NCBI RefSeq assembly: GCF_024171925.1
Contig: NZ_JAMTCO010000004.1
Coordinates: forward strand, 248,001 to 312,000
From: Actinokineospora diospyrosa
GTDB taxonomy: Bacteria > Actinomycetota > Actinomycetes > Mycobacteriales > Pseudonocardiaceae
DNA length: 64,000 nt
Direction: 5' to 3'
Both the position numbers and the translations under genes were made by a program. A model generated the notes under the pieces. It worked only from the letters and a program-made list of their open reading frames with translations. It had not been told where the DNA came from and searched no databases. Numbering within the stretch: the stretch's first letter is position 1; each line of letters starts with the position of its first letter. Shown one piece after another: positions 50,631-59,527 of the stretch.

Positions 50631-52427
50631 TCAGTGGGTGGCGCGTAGGGCGGCGGTGGCCGCGCGGCCGATGGCTTGGGCGGTGGTGGTCCATGTGAGA
50701 TCGGACCCGGCCGCCGGGTGGCCCGTTCCTGCCGTGGCGGGGTCGGTGAGTTGGTGCACGGTCACGCCGTTGAATGGCTGGTCGTGCTCGTTGGTTGTCA
50801 GCCACAGCACCGCGCATCCGGACGCGCGCAACCGGTCGATCCGCTTCTTTCCGTCGCGTTGTTCGTCGGTGTCGAAGTGTCCATCTGAGATGATCACCAG
50901 TAGGCGCGCGGCGCCGGGGCGGGACAGTCCTAGCGCGCCGTCGAGTGCGTCGGCGGCCGTGGCGATGGCGTGGCATCCGTCATTGGCGGCGAACTCGTTG
51001 ACATGGGCCGGGTGTGCGCCGGGGTGGGTGATGGGGCGGACCGCGCGGCCGAAGATCACGGTGGCGGTGGTGACGTCCACCGTGGCGTGACGGCCCCCGT
51101 GGGCGAGTATCCACGCGGTCGAGGCGACCGCCTTGCGTAGGTGTCCCATGGACCCGGACACGTCGCACGCCACGGCCAGTTTCAGCGGTGGGGTGGGTAC
51201 GGCGCGTCGGGTGGTGCGGGTGAACGGTTCGGCGGTGACGTCCGCGCCCGCCGCGCGTTGGGCGTCGGAGGCCAGCACCCCGCGCATCCGTAGTCGTCCG
51301 GGCGGGAATGGCGACGTTGTCTTCACGGGCACCCGGTCGCGTACGCCGGCGGTGGACAGGGCGCGGCCCAGTACGCGCGCGGCGTTGCGTTCGGCGGCGG
51401 TGGGCGGGCGTGTCCCGGTGGTCGCGGTGGACCCCGTACGCCTGGCACGGACCGGACTCGAGAACACGGTGCGCGCGGCCTTGTCCGCGGCCTCGCGGGC
51501 GGCGTCCTCGTCGGCTTGGGCCGCTGCCGCGATGGCGGCGGGGTCGATTGGTGTCTCGGTCGCCACCGCCGCCGCGACGGTGGCGGCGGTGGTCGTGATG
51601 GCGGTGGCCAGTGCCGACGGCACCACCACGGCGCCGGGCGGGGCGGGGTTCCCGGGACCGCCGCGCGCGGGGGCGGGGTCGTCGGGGTCGGTGCCGACCG
51701 CCTGACACCACCGCTGCGCGATGTCGATCATGGTGTCGGCGTCGTCGTCGGCCGTGGCAAGCGACTCCCGCCACAACCCGCGCAACGTGTCCAACAAGGG
51801 CGCGCCGAGAATGGTCTCGACCGCGTCCGCGACCGGGGCGGTTTCGGCGGCGGTCAGGATCCCGCCGTCCACCCGGGCCAGGATCAGCGCGGCCGTGTGG
51901 GCGGCGTCGGCGGTGGTCATGCGTGGCGCGAGTGCGGGGTCGGTGGCGTCGGTGTCGTTGAGGATCAGGTTCACCGCCGATGCGCGCAACCACAACCGGT
52001 CATCGGGGCGACGGCGCACGTGTGCGGCTTCCATGCGCGATTCTTCCAATAACGTCGCGGCGTCGACGATGCCGGGCGGTGTGCCGTCGGGTGGGTCCCA
52101 CACACTGTGGGCGGCGTGGGCGCACTCGTGGGTCAGTAGTCCCCACGCGGTGGCGTAGCGGCCCCGGTCGAACGGGTCGGCGGGGTCGACGGTCGCGGGA
52201 TCGACACCCAAGTGGACACCGTCGACCTCGATCAACGCGCGAGTCGGGTAGAAACAGGCCGGGGCACCACCACCGGCGCCGGGCGCGATCGTGACCAACA
52301 GGTCATCGCGGTCGGCGATCACGCCGACTTCATCGGCAAGCGCGGCGGACAGGGTCAGCCACTCGGGGCGTGCGGGAAACACAGCGGTGCCGGTCGCGTT
52401 GGGGTCGAGTGCCACGTGCACGGTCAT
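50631..52427 (-). CDS. vWA-domain protein with an N-terminal HExxH metallopeptidase-like motif
   Basis: 598 residues, AAAGGA before ATG 52427. GLLTHECAHAAHS (HECAH at 100-104) is a zincin-type motif with a downstream EESRMEAAHV that could supply a third ligand. The middle is Ala-rich and coiled. The C-terminal vWA domain begins near residue 415 with the MIDAS motif DVSGSMG, then VIFGRAV and LLVIISDGHFDTDE. vWA proteins pair with MoxR AAA ATPases, and the MoxR gene is directly upstream (72 bp). This resembles the predicted metallopeptidase/vWA half of MoxR-coupled systems. Confidence 0.88.
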   Translation of the reverse strand: MTVHVALDPNATGTAVFPARPEWLTLSAALADEVGVIADRDDLLVTIAPGAGGGAPACFYPTRALIEVDGVHLGVDPATVDPADPFDRGRYATAWGLLTHECAHAAHSVWDPPDGTPPGIVDAATLLEESRMEAAHVRRRPDDRLWLRASAVNLILNDTDATDPALAPRMTTADAAHTAALILARVDGGILTAAETAPVADAVETILGAPLLDTLRGLWRESLATADDDADTMIDIAQRWCQAVGTDPDDPAPARGGPGNPAPPGAVVVPSALATAITTTAATVAAAVATETPIDPAAIAAAAQADEDAAREAADKAARTVFSSPVRARRTGSTATTGTRPPTAAERNAARVLGRALSTAGVRDRVPVKTTSPFPPGRLRMRGVLASDAQRAAGADVTAEPFTRTTRRAVPTPPLKLAVACDVSGSMGHLRKAVASTAWILAHGGRHATVDVTTATVIFGRAVRPITHPGAHPAHVNEFAANDGCHAIATAADALDGALGLSRPGAARLLVIISDGHFDTDEQRDGKKRIDRLRASGCAVLWLTTNEHDQPFNGVTVHQLTDPATAGTGHPAAGSDLTWTTTAQAIGRAATAALRATH

Positions 52428-52499
52428 CGTTTCGTCCTTTCAGGACAACAGCAAGCGGGGCGGGGGCGTGGTGGGGCCGATGGGGATCGGGCGCCGTTT

Positions 52500-53669
52500 C
52501 TAGGCGCGGGCACCCAGGGCAAGGGGTTCCACGGTGGTACCGAACACCGCGCGTACCACGGTTGCCACGGTGTCCCGATCTTCTTCCGGCGCGATCCCGA
52601 TCAGATTGCCGGCGGCGGCTTTCTCGCCCAACGCGGCGGCGATCTTCTGATATGCCAGCAACTCACGCAGTTGCGGCACCCACCCGATCTCGCCCTTGGT
52701 CTGCCGGGTGAACAGGTTCCGCGCCACTTTCACCGCGCGGGGGTCGATCCCGAGTTCGGCGGCGAGATCGTAGTCGGTGGACACCTTGATTTGAGCGGAA
52801 AACCGGGATGCGAGCGCGTCCGACAGGATCGCCCCGTGAACACCCGGGTTGTGTCCGGCGACCACGTAGAACCCGGGTTCGGCGGTGATGATCTCGCCGC
52901 CGTTGGCCTTGATCACGATTTGCCGGCGGCCGTCCATCGCGGGGTACACCACGGCCAACACCGTCGGCGGGATGATCGTGGCGTCGTCGATGAACAACAC
53001 CGCCCCCGCCCGCATCGCGCGGATCAATGGCCCGTACACGAAAACATAGCGGCCGTCGTCGGTCTTGGTGTAGTCACCCACGAAATCGGCGACCACCGTG
53101 TCACCATCCCCGGGAACGGTTTCCAGATCAGGGAAAGCGGCCTCGATCACCGACGTCTTGCCGGTCCCCGGCGGCCCGTACATCAGCGCCGGGACCCCCG
53201 CGTCGCGTAGGCGCCGCAACGCCGTCACGTCCGGCATCCCCGACAGCTTGCGCGGGTGGTACGCCGCGCCGTTCGGGCGCGTGATCGGGCCGGTCACGGG
53301 TGCGGCGGGCGGTGTGGACACGGGGGCGGATGGGGCCGTGGGCGCGGGTGTCGTGGTGGGACGTGGGCGCGGGGTGGTGGGTGGTGCGGGCACGATGGCC
53401 GCCGCCGCCACACCGGCCGTGGTCGGGGTCGCTTGGTAGGTCAACGGCGCGGTCGCGGTGATCATGGCGTGACCCTGATCGGCCAACGTCTGTAGCGCGT
53501 TGCCGACCGCCCCCGACGACCGGCCGCCCAGCTGGACGGCGATCGCGCGCGGGGTCATCGCCGTGCCCGTGTCGGCGAGAACTTTCGCGACCATCGCGCG
53601 TAACTCGCCGTTGCGCAGTCGGGACGGTGCCGCGACGCCGGCCGGCGCGGGTGGTGTTGGGGTGGTCAT
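52500..53669 (-). CDS. MoxR-type AAA ATPase with an N-terminal winged helix
   Basis: 389 residues, AAAGGA before ATG 53669. Residues 15-80 are a winged helix (LRAMVAKVLADTGTAMTPRA, GRSSGAVGNALQTLADQ) related to domain 2 of the regulator at 41973. A Pro/Thr linker of about 50 residues follows. The AAA domain has GPPGTGKT at 165-172, Walker B AVLFIDDAT near 228, GHNPGVHG as sensor region and DALASRFSAQI as the Arg-bearing segment. MoxR ATPases act as chaperones on vWA partners. It heads the operon; fused DNA binding in a MoxR protein is unusual. Confidence 0.9.
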   Translation of the reverse strand: MTTPTPPAPAGVAAPSRLRNGELRAMVAKVLADTGTAMTPRAIAVQLGGRSSGAVGNALQTLADQGHAMITATAPLTYQATPTTAGVAAAAIVPAPPTTPRPRPTTTPAPTAPSAPVSTPPAAPVTGPITRPNGAAYHPRKLSGMPDVTALRRLRDAGVPALMYGPPGTGKTSVIEAAFPDLETVPGDGDTVVADFVGDYTKTDDGRYVFVYGPLIRAMRAGAVLFIDDATIIPPTVLAVVYPAMDGRRQIVIKANGGEIITAEPGFYVVAGHNPGVHGAILSDALASRFSAQIKVSTDYDLAAELGIDPRAVKVARNLFTRQTKGEIGWVPQLRELLAYQKIAAALGEKAAAGNLIGIAPEEDRDTVATVVRAVFGTTVEPLALGARA

Positions 53670-54599
53670 CGCGGTGGTCCTTTCACGGCCGCGCTACAAA
53701 ATCGCGCGCATTGTCCGAGGATTCCTTGGGCCATTTCCGGGTTCGCATTCAGCGGGACATGGCTCGCGCCGGGGGTGGTATTCGTTGGGGTTTTCATTTC
53801 CCTGGCGATACGTCAATTATTGCTCGACCCCGGGCGGTGTGCAATAGATTCGCCGACCCATTTTCAAGACTCTTTTCGGGTGGGCGCCTAAATGGTGATC
53901 GGAAATGCGTCCCGCGACACCAGAAACCGATGAATGGGGTGAGCGGTGCGCGTTCGACGACCATTCGCGGTGTTCTCGCAGGTCGGGGCGACGAGACCGA
54001 GGGGGATCGGCCCGCGAGCCGGAGGGCGCGCTCGCGCGCTCTCCGTTTCTTCTTTTCAAATAGATTATCAATGGGGGCACATGAAACGTGAGATACGGAA
54101 TTAGGGAAGAATGGAAGAAGTGGTTGGTAATCGGGGGGCGGTCGGTCAACTGGAGCCGGGCCGACCGCGGACATGGCCGCACGCCGCCCCGATGTGTCCA
54201 CCGGCTTGCGGACAAGCCAGTCTGGGAGACCATCGGATCCCCCGGTACGCCCGCCCACCAGCGTCTTCGTCCGGACGTGGGGGTGGCGGTCTAGCGGGAT
54301 CCCCGGTCGGATACCCGAGCGGATCCCCGGTAGGACCCCCGAGTGGACGTCACTGTGCGCGCAGTCGATCTCGATTCCGCTACTCGGAGTAGTGGTATAG
54401 GTGCAGAAATATGATGCACAGGTACCCCGTTTGACGTAGCGTCTGAGGCTCGGCGCGCCCCGGTCGGGGGAGGCGGGTCGTGGCGCGCCCAGGGCGGTGG
54501 GCACGTGTGACGGCAACGGCGGCGCGCTTGAGTGGCACGTGGCCGCGTGAGACGACGGGCGCGGCCTGGGGGTCGGGTCAACGCACATGGGGAGGCGCG
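53670..54599. other. 930-bp non-coding region between divergent operons
   Basis: No convincing gene on either strand. Composition is notably lower in GC around 53690-54080, with runs such as TTTTCATTTC and TTCTTTTCAAATAG, unlike the flanks. It holds the promoter of the MoxR operon, four 12-bp tandem repeats at 54297-54344 and an isolated unit at 54235. TGCAGAAATATGATGCA near 54396-54413 is a small dyad. An origin, oriT or regulatory centre would fit here. Confidence 0.5.
54297..54344. repeat. four tandem 12-bp repeats (two 24-bp dimers)
   Basis: GGATCCCCGGTC, GGATACCCGAGC, GGATCCCCGGTA, GGACCCCCGAGT. Units 1 and 3, and units 2 and 4, match best, so the array is a duplicated 24-bp block. A further GGATCCCCCGGTA lies at 54235. 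Confidence 0.7.
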
Positions 54600-55094
54600 A
54601 TGGCGGAGCGGGACGAGAGACTGCTGCGCGGGTTGTACGACCTGAAGAATCTTTTCGGCGACAAGTGGACGGCGGCGATCCTGGTCGCCCTGCGGGGCGG
54701 TCCGCTGCGTCGGGTAGAGATTCTTTCCACGGTCAACCTGTATTCGATCGACGAGAACTGGTCGGATAAACGCGCTGTTTTGCAGGATAGCATTCTTGCG
54801 CGCGCATTGAAAAAGATGCGTCAGCAGGGTGTCATCATCCGTGAGAGCAACCAGGCGACTTTTCCGCCGGAAGTCACGTACTCGTTGAGTCCCGAGGTCA
54901 CCGCAGCACTGGATCTGGCGGAACCGTTACTCTGCTGGGCGGAGGAGAACTCGACTCTTCTCGCGCGAGCTCAGGCTCTCGGTCGTCAGAGCGCGAACAC
55001 GGCGGGGCCCGGAGAGGTGTCCGCGATCGGCGCGCACAAGACTTTCCCCGCGCAGGGTCGACGCCCCTTCCGCGCGGAGGGCTCGGTCGGCTGA
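54600..55094 (+). CDS. HxlR/PadR-like winged-helix transcriptional regulator
   Basis: 164 residues, GGAGG before ATG 54600. The winged helix of the HxlR type is clear: LFGDKWTAAILVALRGGPLRRVEI, DSILARALKKMRQQGVIIRES, and EVTYSLSPEVTAALDLAEPLLCWAEE in outline. The segment NLYSIDENWSDKRAVLQDS is an insertion compared with standard HxlR proteins. No Cys sensor near the N-terminus. It lies between the MoxR operon (divergent) and the Tad operon (convergent), and may control either. Confidence 0.82.
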   Translation: MAERDERLLRGLYDLKNLFGDKWTAAILVALRGGPLRRVEILSTVNLYSIDENWSDKRAVLQDSILARALKKMRQQGVIIRESNQATFPPEVTYSLSPEVTAALDLAEPLLCWAEENSTLLARAQALGRQSANTAGPGEVSAIGAHKTFPAQGRRPFRAEGSVG

Positions 55095-55146
55095 TCAACC
55101 CGCACCGCGGCATAAAGGGTGGCGTTATCTCGGGGACGTGTCGAGG

Positions 55147-58086
55147 TCAGCTCGCCAGGGTGTGGTCCCGACCGGGTTCCCAGGGGGTACCGGGGTTGTC
55201 GGCGCGGTCATGCCGGTGACGTAGGCGGGTGGCCAACTCGACGGTGTGCGCGGTCGGTCGCTCGTCGATCTCGGCCAGCCGGGTGGTCAGGAGCCCCAGG
55301 GTGCGGCCGATCGCGTCGAGCTGCCCGAGGTGGGCCTGCAGGCGCATGATGTCGCGGTAGAGGGCCTCGTTGTGCGGGTCGAAACTCCGCGCCATCTCCA
55401 GCAGGTCCATCGTCTGCTGTGGATCGTGCCCGACCAGGGCGCGGGCGAGCGCGGCGACGGCGTCGATGGCGTCACGGCGGATGGCCTCACGCGCGGTCTC
55501 GATCCACTCCGTGCTCGCCCCGTCGGCCAGCGGACCGGCATAGCTGTCGACCACCGCCCGGTACGCCCGCACACGGTCCTGCTCGGTCGCGGCCAGGCGG
55601 CGGGCGGTGACCGCGCCGGCGAAGCGATGGAAGTCGACCTCCACCAGGTCAAGGTCGAGTTGGTAGCGGCCGTCGCCGACGATGACCACGTCGGACAACG
55701 CGCCCTCGGTCGCGGTCGAGACCGCGCCGCGGATCCTGCTCAAGGACGTGTTGAGCGCGTTGGTCGCCCGTTCCGGCGTGCTGATGGGCCACATGGCGGC
55801 GACGAGCGCTTCCCGGCTGACCCCGTCGGTGTGCAGGGCGAGGAAAACCAGCAGCTCGCGGATCCGCGGCGGGAACGCTGAGGTGACCTCCACTTCCTCG
55901 CGGGTCTCGGGGCGCCACCACAGTCGAGGTGGTCCGAGGACGCTGATCCGTATCGGGGACGGGATCGCCGCCTGGCCGTCACGGGTGTCCACCGTGTCCT
56001 CGGCGGACACGGTGCATGTGCTCGGCGCGTCGCCTACGGGTCGTGGGTGCTCGTGTGAGGCGGGCGAGATGTCCGTGTCCAGGATCTCCAGCACCGTGTC
56101 GCCCGACGAGTCCTTTTCTGACGGTTCCCCACCCGCGGGGCCCGCGACGCCGAGGTCGTCCGCCGCCCCCGGGATGTCGGGTTCGTCGGCTGGTCCCGGA
56201 CGAGGGTGCGGGACCGCGGCTGCTCGGTGTTCGAGGTGGGTGTCGCGGTCGGCGTGGTGCAGCAGGGCGAGCAAGTCGCCGGTGTGGTCGTCGCCGAGGC
56301 GGAACACCCGCACTCCCCGCAGTGGTTCGCCGTGGCCGGGGTTGGTGGTGGAGATGACGCCGTCATCGCGGACGTATGCGGTGATCCCGGGCGACCACTG
56401 GCCCAGCAACAGCCCGGTCACTCCGAGGTCGACCCCGATGTCCAGCACCGCCTGTAACCGGGCTGTGTGCCGGGTGGGGGCGTGCGCGATCAGGATGAGT
56501 GGCGGGAACCGACGGTTCGTGCCGTTGAGCCGGACCAAGGTCTGGGCTTCCAGTTCATCGAGCGCGGCGTCGAGGTCGGCCACCACACACAACGCCGCGG
56601 GCAGCGGGCCGCGGGCGGCGTAGCGGCCGAGCACGCTGGCGAGGTCGGTGGCCGGGACGATCACGCGCGCCTCGCCACCGGCGAGGGCGGTGACCAGCAG
56701 GGCGCGGGCCGCAGCAGGCGCGCCCGCGCCGAGGAGTCCCAACCCGTGCGCCGCGGCCAGGTCCAGCGCGAGCTCCCGCCCGTCGCGCACCCCCACCGGC
56801 ACCGCCGTCGACGCGGCGCGGCCCCCTCCGGTGCCGGGGATGACCGGGAACGTCGCGATGTGCGGTGGTCGGAGGGGCGGGTTGTCGGTGAAGGGGTCGT
56901 CGTGGTCGGCGCGCAGGTGGGCGAGCCGCAGCCCGTAGACCACCGGGGCGACGGGCAGGTCGGTGCGGTCGCCGCTGCCGGGCCGGTAGCGGCGACGGTG
57001 CCGTCGGCGGGCGACCAGCAGGGCCGCGCTGACCGCGGCGGCGAGCCCGAGACCGACGAACACCTCCTCGCCCCACCGCACTCCGGCCTCGCCCGCGGAT
57101 GCCGGTGGCGTGGCGAGGTCGTGCGGCGCTGGAGCGGGTGCGGTCGTCGGGGCCGCCAGGATGTCCTGGGGCGCCTGCCGAGCAGGCGTCGATGGCATCG
57201 TGGGCGTGGTCGGTGGGAGCGGGCTCGGCGAGGTGACGGGTTCCGGGGTCTGGTCGGCAGCGGGTGGGGTGGGTTGCTCGACAGGCGCGGCGGCCAAGGG
57301 GGACGGGAGGAGCAGTTCCTCGCCGGGGAACACGAGGCTGGGGCAAGTCAGTCTGCCGCCGCCTGGTTGGGGCTTGCCCTTGTTGAGTTCGTAGATCTCG
57401 GGCCACCGGTTCCCGTCGCCCAGCTCCCGTTCGGCCATGCGCCACAGCGAGTCGTGCTTCCCCGTGGCCGGGTTGTAGGGCAGCACCACGGCCGACCGCG
57501 CCGCGGTGGACGGTGAGGCCGCGGTGAGGGTGTGACGGGCCGAGGTGTAGGCGGCCAGGCGAACCCCCTCGGTCCCAAGGGCGGCGGGGGTCTGCTGTCC
57601 CGGCAACGTGGTGGCCGCCACCGCGGGGACTGGTGCGGCCGTGGGTGTGCTCGCGGCGCCCGTGCCGGTGCGTTGGCCCAGCAGGGAGATCAGGATCGCT
57701 CCGACCAGGACGGCCGCGACCCGGTGCACCGGCCCGGCCGCGGACAGGTCCGGCAGTCGCGTGTCGCGGGCGATCACGACCGCGACACGCGCCACGTCGA
57801 GGGTGAACAGGGCCCACACCAGCCACGCCGCGCACGCGAGCACGTCGAGCAGGAACCCCGCGCTCATCGGGCCGAGCAGCACGCCCTCGATCTCCGCCCA
57901 AGACGGGACATGGTCGGGCAACGGCCAGCCGACGAAACGGGTCAACGCCCACGGCAACCCACCCACCAACGCCGTCACCATCACCGCGGCCAGCAGCCCG
58001 CGCAGCAGGCTCGCGACCGCGGCGACGGCACGGCGTCCGCGCCGCGCGGGCGCACCACGGCGAGAGGGATGTGCTCGCGTGCTCAT
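55147..58086 (-). CDS. membrane LysM-BTAD regulator-like protein of the Tad locus
   Basis: 979 residues from ATG 58086. The N-terminus has three or more membrane helices (LLRGLLAAVMVTALVGGLPWAL, FLLDVLACAAWLVWALF, VAAVLVGAILISLLG). A LysM-type domain follows (HDSLWRMAERELGDGNRW, LNKGKP, GEELLLP), then another helix (VFVGLGLAAAVSAALLVA). The C-terminal 280 residues are a winged helix plus BTAD, as in SARP regulators: RELLVFLALHTDGVSREALV, NALNTSLSRIRGAV, GRYQLDLDLVEVDFHRF. Such LysM-BTAD proteins accompany Tad genes in actinobacteria. It may couple the envelope state to transcription or act as a secretion scaffold. Confidence 0.85.
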   Translation of the reverse strand: MSTRAHPSRRGAPARRGRRAVAAVASLLRGLLAAVMVTALVGGLPWALTRFVGWPLPDHVPSWAEIEGVLLGPMSAGFLLDVLACAAWLVWALFTLDVARVAVVIARDTRLPDLSAAGPVHRVAAVLVGAILISLLGQRTGTGAASTPTAAPVPAVAATTLPGQQTPAALGTEGVRLAAYTSARHTLTAASPSTAARSAVVLPYNPATGKHDSLWRMAERELGDGNRWPEIYELNKGKPQPGGGRLTCPSLVFPGEELLLPSPLAAAPVEQPTPPAADQTPEPVTSPSPLPPTTPTMPSTPARQAPQDILAAPTTAPAPAPHDLATPPASAGEAGVRWGEEVFVGLGLAAAVSAALLVARRRHRRRYRPGSGDRTDLPVAPVVYGLRLAHLRADHDDPFTDNPPLRPPHIATFPVIPGTGGGRAASTAVPVGVRDGRELALDLAAAHGLGLLGAGAPAAARALLVTALAGGEARVIVPATDLASVLGRYAARGPLPAALCVVADLDAALDELEAQTLVRLNGTNRRFPPLILIAHAPTRHTARLQAVLDIGVDLGVTGLLLGQWSPGITAYVRDDGVISTTNPGHGEPLRGVRVFRLGDDHTGDLLALLHHADRDTHLEHRAAAVPHPRPGPADEPDIPGAADDLGVAGPAGGEPSEKDSSGDTVLEILDTDISPASHEHPRPVGDAPSTCTVSAEDTVDTRDGQAAIPSPIRISVLGPPRLWWRPETREEVEVTSAFPPRIRELLVFLALHTDGVSREALVAAMWPISTPERATNALNTSLSRIRGAVSTATEGALSDVVIVGDGRYQLDLDLVEVDFHRFAGAVTARRLAATEQDRVRAYRAVVDSYAGPLADGASTEWIETAREAIRRDAIDAVAALARALVGHDPQQTMDLLEMARSFDPHNEALYRDIMRLQAHLGQLDAIGRTLGLLTTRLAEIDERPTAHTVELATRLRHRHDRADNPGTPWEPGRDHTLAS

Positions 58087-58153
58087 GGTGGACTCGATTC
58101 GTGGGGCCCGGGGTGCGATGACCGGGCGGTTGGTGGTGCTTTGACCAGGGCGG

Positions 58154-58519
58154 CTAGGGCGTCGCGGCCCGCTCCTTCGGATCGAGGGGAAGGTCGGTGG
58201 CGGATTCGGCGGGGCTGGTGCGCGGGTCGAGTGAGGGCTTCTTGCGTCTGCCGCCGCGGACGGGTTTGGCGCCAGCGAGCCACGCGGTGAGGTCGGCGGC
58301 CTTGAGGCCGGTGAACGAGGCCAGCTCGTCGATGTCGATGATCTCCGCGGTCTCGGCGAGGATGTGGCCGAGTTCGCGCTCGACCCCGTCGAGCTGCTCG
58401 ACGATCGCGGCCCGGCGCTGGGCGAGCTCGCCGACCTGCTCGGCCGCGGCGGCCCGGCGGGCGCTGCGGGACGTGTCGGCGTCCTCGACGCGTCGCCTGA
58501 TCTCCTCGGGTGTGAGCAT
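58154..58519 (-). CDS. small coiled-coil protein of the Tad operon
   Basis: 121 residues from ATG 58519, GGAACC upstream. Helical, heptad-like N-terminus (RRAAAAEQVGELAQRRAAIVEQLDGVERELGHIL). IIDIDELASFTGLKAADLTAWL looks like a helix-turn-helix. The tail is basic then acidic. No family named. Located between tadG-like and LysM-BTAD genes. Confidence 0.6.
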   Translation of the reverse strand: MLTPEEIRRRVEDADTSRSARRAAAAEQVGELAQRRAAIVEQLDGVERELGHILAETAEIIDIDELASFTGLKAADLTAWLAGAKPVRGGRRKKPSLDPRTSPAESATDLPLDPKERAATP

Positions 58520-58599
58520 CGGTGGTTCCTTCCGTCTCGTCCCCACCCCGGGAACCGGGCGGGGGTGGAACTGGGCAAGAGGGCACTGGGGTGGTGTGG

Positions 58600-59028
58600 T
58601 CACCCGCGTTGGGGGTGGGCGCTTCCCTGGCCGTGGACTTGGAACGACCCGATCCCGACCAGTCCGAGCAGTTGTGTGCGCTGGACGGCGGTGACCGTGA
58701 CGGTGACGGTGTCGCCGGTGACGGTCACGGTGCCGGTCGCGCCCTCGGCGGCCAGGTGGGCTTGCGCGTTGGCGGCGGCCTGGGCGGGGACGAGGCGCAG
58801 GGTGCCGGTGCCGCGGTAGGCGGTGAGGTCGATGGCCTGGGCCCCGGCCCTTGCCGCGGCCTCGGCTTGGCCGGTCGCCCGGACCTTGGCCGCCAGGGCG
58901 AGGCCGCCGTCGAGGGTGAGTCCGGCCAGGACGAGGATGCCGGTGACGAGCACGACGACGAACGCGGTCACCTGCCCCCGATCGGCGGCCCACCACCGTC
59001 GCCACCGGACTCTGTTGGAGCGTTTCAT
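58600..59028 (-). CDS. TadG-like pilus assembly protein
   Basis: 142 residues from ATG 59028 (MKRSNRVRWRRWWAADRGQ). After the basic leader, GQVTAFVVVLVTGILVLAGLTLDGG is the typical TadG N-terminal membrane helix, followed by LALAAKVRATGQAEAAARAGAQAID and a beta-rich extracytoplasmic region (GTVTVTGDTVTVTVTAV). TadE/F/G proteins are pseudopilins with prepilin-like leaders. The ATG overlaps the stop of the upstream tadE-like gene (59025-59028). Confidence 0.8.
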   Translation of the reverse strand: MKRSNRVRWRRWWAADRGQVTAFVVVLVTGILVLAGLTLDGGLALAAKVRATGQAEAAARAGAQAIDLTAYRGTGTLRLVPAQAAANAQAHLAAEGATGTVTVTGDTVTVTVTAVQRTQLLGLVGIGSFQVHGQGSAHPQRG

Positions 59029-59522
59029 GTCCGGGTCCCGGTGGTGAGGGTGGCGCGCCACAGGTCGACCGGTTCGACAGCGGTGGCCGCCAACTGTCGG
59101 GGGGGAACGCCGAGCAGGAGCGCGCCACCGAGGTCGACCTCGCAGGACACGGTCACCGCGACCGTCCCACCCGGACGCATCCCGCCCGTCACGGTGCTCA
59201 CCACCAACGAGCGACACACCACCCCCGCCGACGCCAACGCGGTACCCGCCGTCGTCCGGGCGGCAGTGACCGCGGCGGCCGGTGTGCGTTCGAGGCTCGC
59301 GGCACGGGCGGCTTGGTGGGCGGCGTCGTCAATCCGCATCCGCGCGTCGACACCCCGGTGGATGACCACGCCGACGAGCACCAGCAGCATGATCAGCAGC
59401 GGTGCGGCGATGGTGATCTCGGCCGCCACCGACCCGTCGTCGGCGCGCCACCACGACACCCACTCCCGCCGCCGGAACCGTCGCCGTGCCGCGTGGTCGG
59501 TAGAGGCCGGTGGTCTGGGCAT
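59025..59522 (-). CDS. TadE-like pseudopilin
   Basis: 165 residues from ATG 59522. The prepilin-like leader WWRADDGSVAAEITIAAPLLIMLL has the Gly-Ser and Glu pattern seen in TadE (cleavage then E+5) and is followed by the VGVVIHRGVDARMRIDDAAHQAARAAS helix. The remaining part is strands with two Cys. Minor pilin of the Flp/Tad pilus. Confidence 0.82.
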   Translation of the reverse strand: MPRPPASTDHAARRRFRRREWVSWWRADDGSVAAEITIAAPLLIMLLVLVGVVIHRGVDARMRIDDAAHQAARAASLERTPAAAVTAARTTAGTALASAGVVCRSLVVSTVTGGMRPGGTVAVTVSCEVDLGGALLLGVPPRQLAATAVEPVDLWRATLTTGTRT

Positions 59523-59527
59523 CGGGT

